From Altericroceibacterium xinjiangense (GTDB lineage Bacteria; Pseudomonadota; Alphaproteobacteria; Sphingomonadales; Sphingomonadaceae), in assembly GCF_003958635.1 (NCBI RefSeq), contig NZ_RSEK01000002.1, positions 1 to 64,000 of the forward strand: a stretch of DNA of 64,000 bases, read 5' to 3'. The notes beneath the pieces are model-generated. The model did no database searches. It saw nothing but the letters and a program-made list of their open reading frames with translations, and was not told where the DNA came from. A program made the position numbers and the translations under genes. Of this stretch, positions 63,697 to 64,000 are shown one piece after another (within the stretch, counting starts at the first letter, position 1; each line of letters starts with the position of its first letter).

Positions 63697-63999
63697 ATGC
63701 GCAAGCCGATCCTGACCCTGACCGCCGCCGTGTTCATGAGCGGCCTCTCCTTCTCCCCCGGCTTTGCCCAGGCGCATGACGAGCAGCAGCACGCGCGCAA
63801 GGAAATGCGGTCAGGCACCCTGATGCCGCTGCGTGAGATCGAGCAGAAGATCCTGCCGCAGATGGCCGGGCACGAATACCTCGGCCCCTCGTACGATCCG
63901 GCCGCGATGGCCTATCGCCTCAAGTTCATTCGCAGCGGCAAAGTCGTGTTTCTCGATGTCGATGCGCGCACCGGCAAGGTGCTTGCCCGTTCCCGCTGA
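63697..63999 (+). CDS. small secreted PepSY-like protein
   Basis: A 100-residue exported protein. A signal peptide (about residues 1-25, ending FAQA) is followed by a His/Gln-rich stretch and a PepSY-type ending (GKVVFLDVDARTGKVLARSR). Such small proteins are often found next to two-component regulator genes in sphingomonads, but the window stops one base after its stop codon. The function is unknown; inhibition of a secreted peptidase or signalling to a sensor is possible. Confidence 0.8.
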   Translation: MRKPILTLTAAVFMSGLSFSPGFAQAHDEQQHARKEMRSGTLMPLREIEQKILPQMAGHEYLGPSYDPAAMAYRLKFIRSGKVVFLDVDARTGKVLARSR

Positions 64000-64000
64000 A

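Overview
The window is GC-rich, tightly packed alphaproteobacterial chromosome, most likely from the Sphingomonadales (an Erythrobacteraceae-like organism). Supporting signs are the order rpmF-plsX-fabH-ihfA-merR, a class I lysyl-tRNA synthetase, aroQ-accB-accC, long TonB-dependent receptors, a GTA-type holin gene and a sphingomonad-like TatA. I see no insertion sequence, transposase, integrase, CRISPR array, rRNA gene or recognisable riboswitch. Most of the window looks like core genome, with a few accessory-looking islands.

Layout. 1-2200: a divergent S24 (LexA-like) repressor facing two overlapping small genes, then an MBL-fold hydrolase. 2189-5325: rpmF-plsX-fabH-ihfA-merR, with a promoter-like sequence before rpmF and another before ihfA. 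5401-15146: SixA-like phosphatase and a large DinG-like helicase, a small lipoprotein, a tannase-family lipoprotein, an MscS channel, lysK, a prolyl-4-hydroxylase-like oxygenase and an RcnB-like protein. 15383-23446: acylphosphatase, EttA, an M28 peptidase, an L,D-transpeptidase, a small beta-barrel, a TonB-dependent receptor and a YaiI-family protein.

23552-29875 is the most interesting part. A five-gene operon encodes an alternative oxidase, a stand-alone receiver domain whose phospho-acceptor Asp is replaced by Glu, a group III truncated haemoglobin, a YeaR/TehB-like (DUF1971) protein and an HPP-family membrane protein. It faces a FixL-like haem-PAS kinase and its FixJ-like regulator, and these are followed by flavohaemoglobin. 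Together this reads as one O2/NO-responsive module: sensing, NO removal, NO-insensitive respiration and possibly nitrite/nitrate movement. A CCTWAGG palindrome sits in both of its promoter regions.

29971-42402: two tRNAs, an Lrp-family regulator, two methyltransferases, accC-accB-aroQ, an orphan GTA-type holin, a Mug-type glycosylase, a metallophosphoesterase, a three-gene cytochrome/HupE/anchor operon, an orphan tatA, a 6-phosphogluconate dehydrogenase and a second TonB-dependent receptor. 42743-47282: the phosphate operon pstSCAB-phoU behind a Pho-box-like region. 47386-53196: a complete tripartite RND efflux system. 53266-56959: a three-subunit molybdenum hydroxylase of the PaoABC type. 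57378-63999: tRNA-Pro(GGG), yajC-secD-secF, a divergent XRE-regulator/DUF6456 pair around a perfect inverted repeat, a Uup-like ABC-F ATPase and a small PepSY-like secreted protein at the edge.

All calls come from reading the sequence and from recalled family motifs; no database search was run. Start codons were chosen from ribosome-binding sites, signal peptides and expected family lengths, and they are uncertain where stated.
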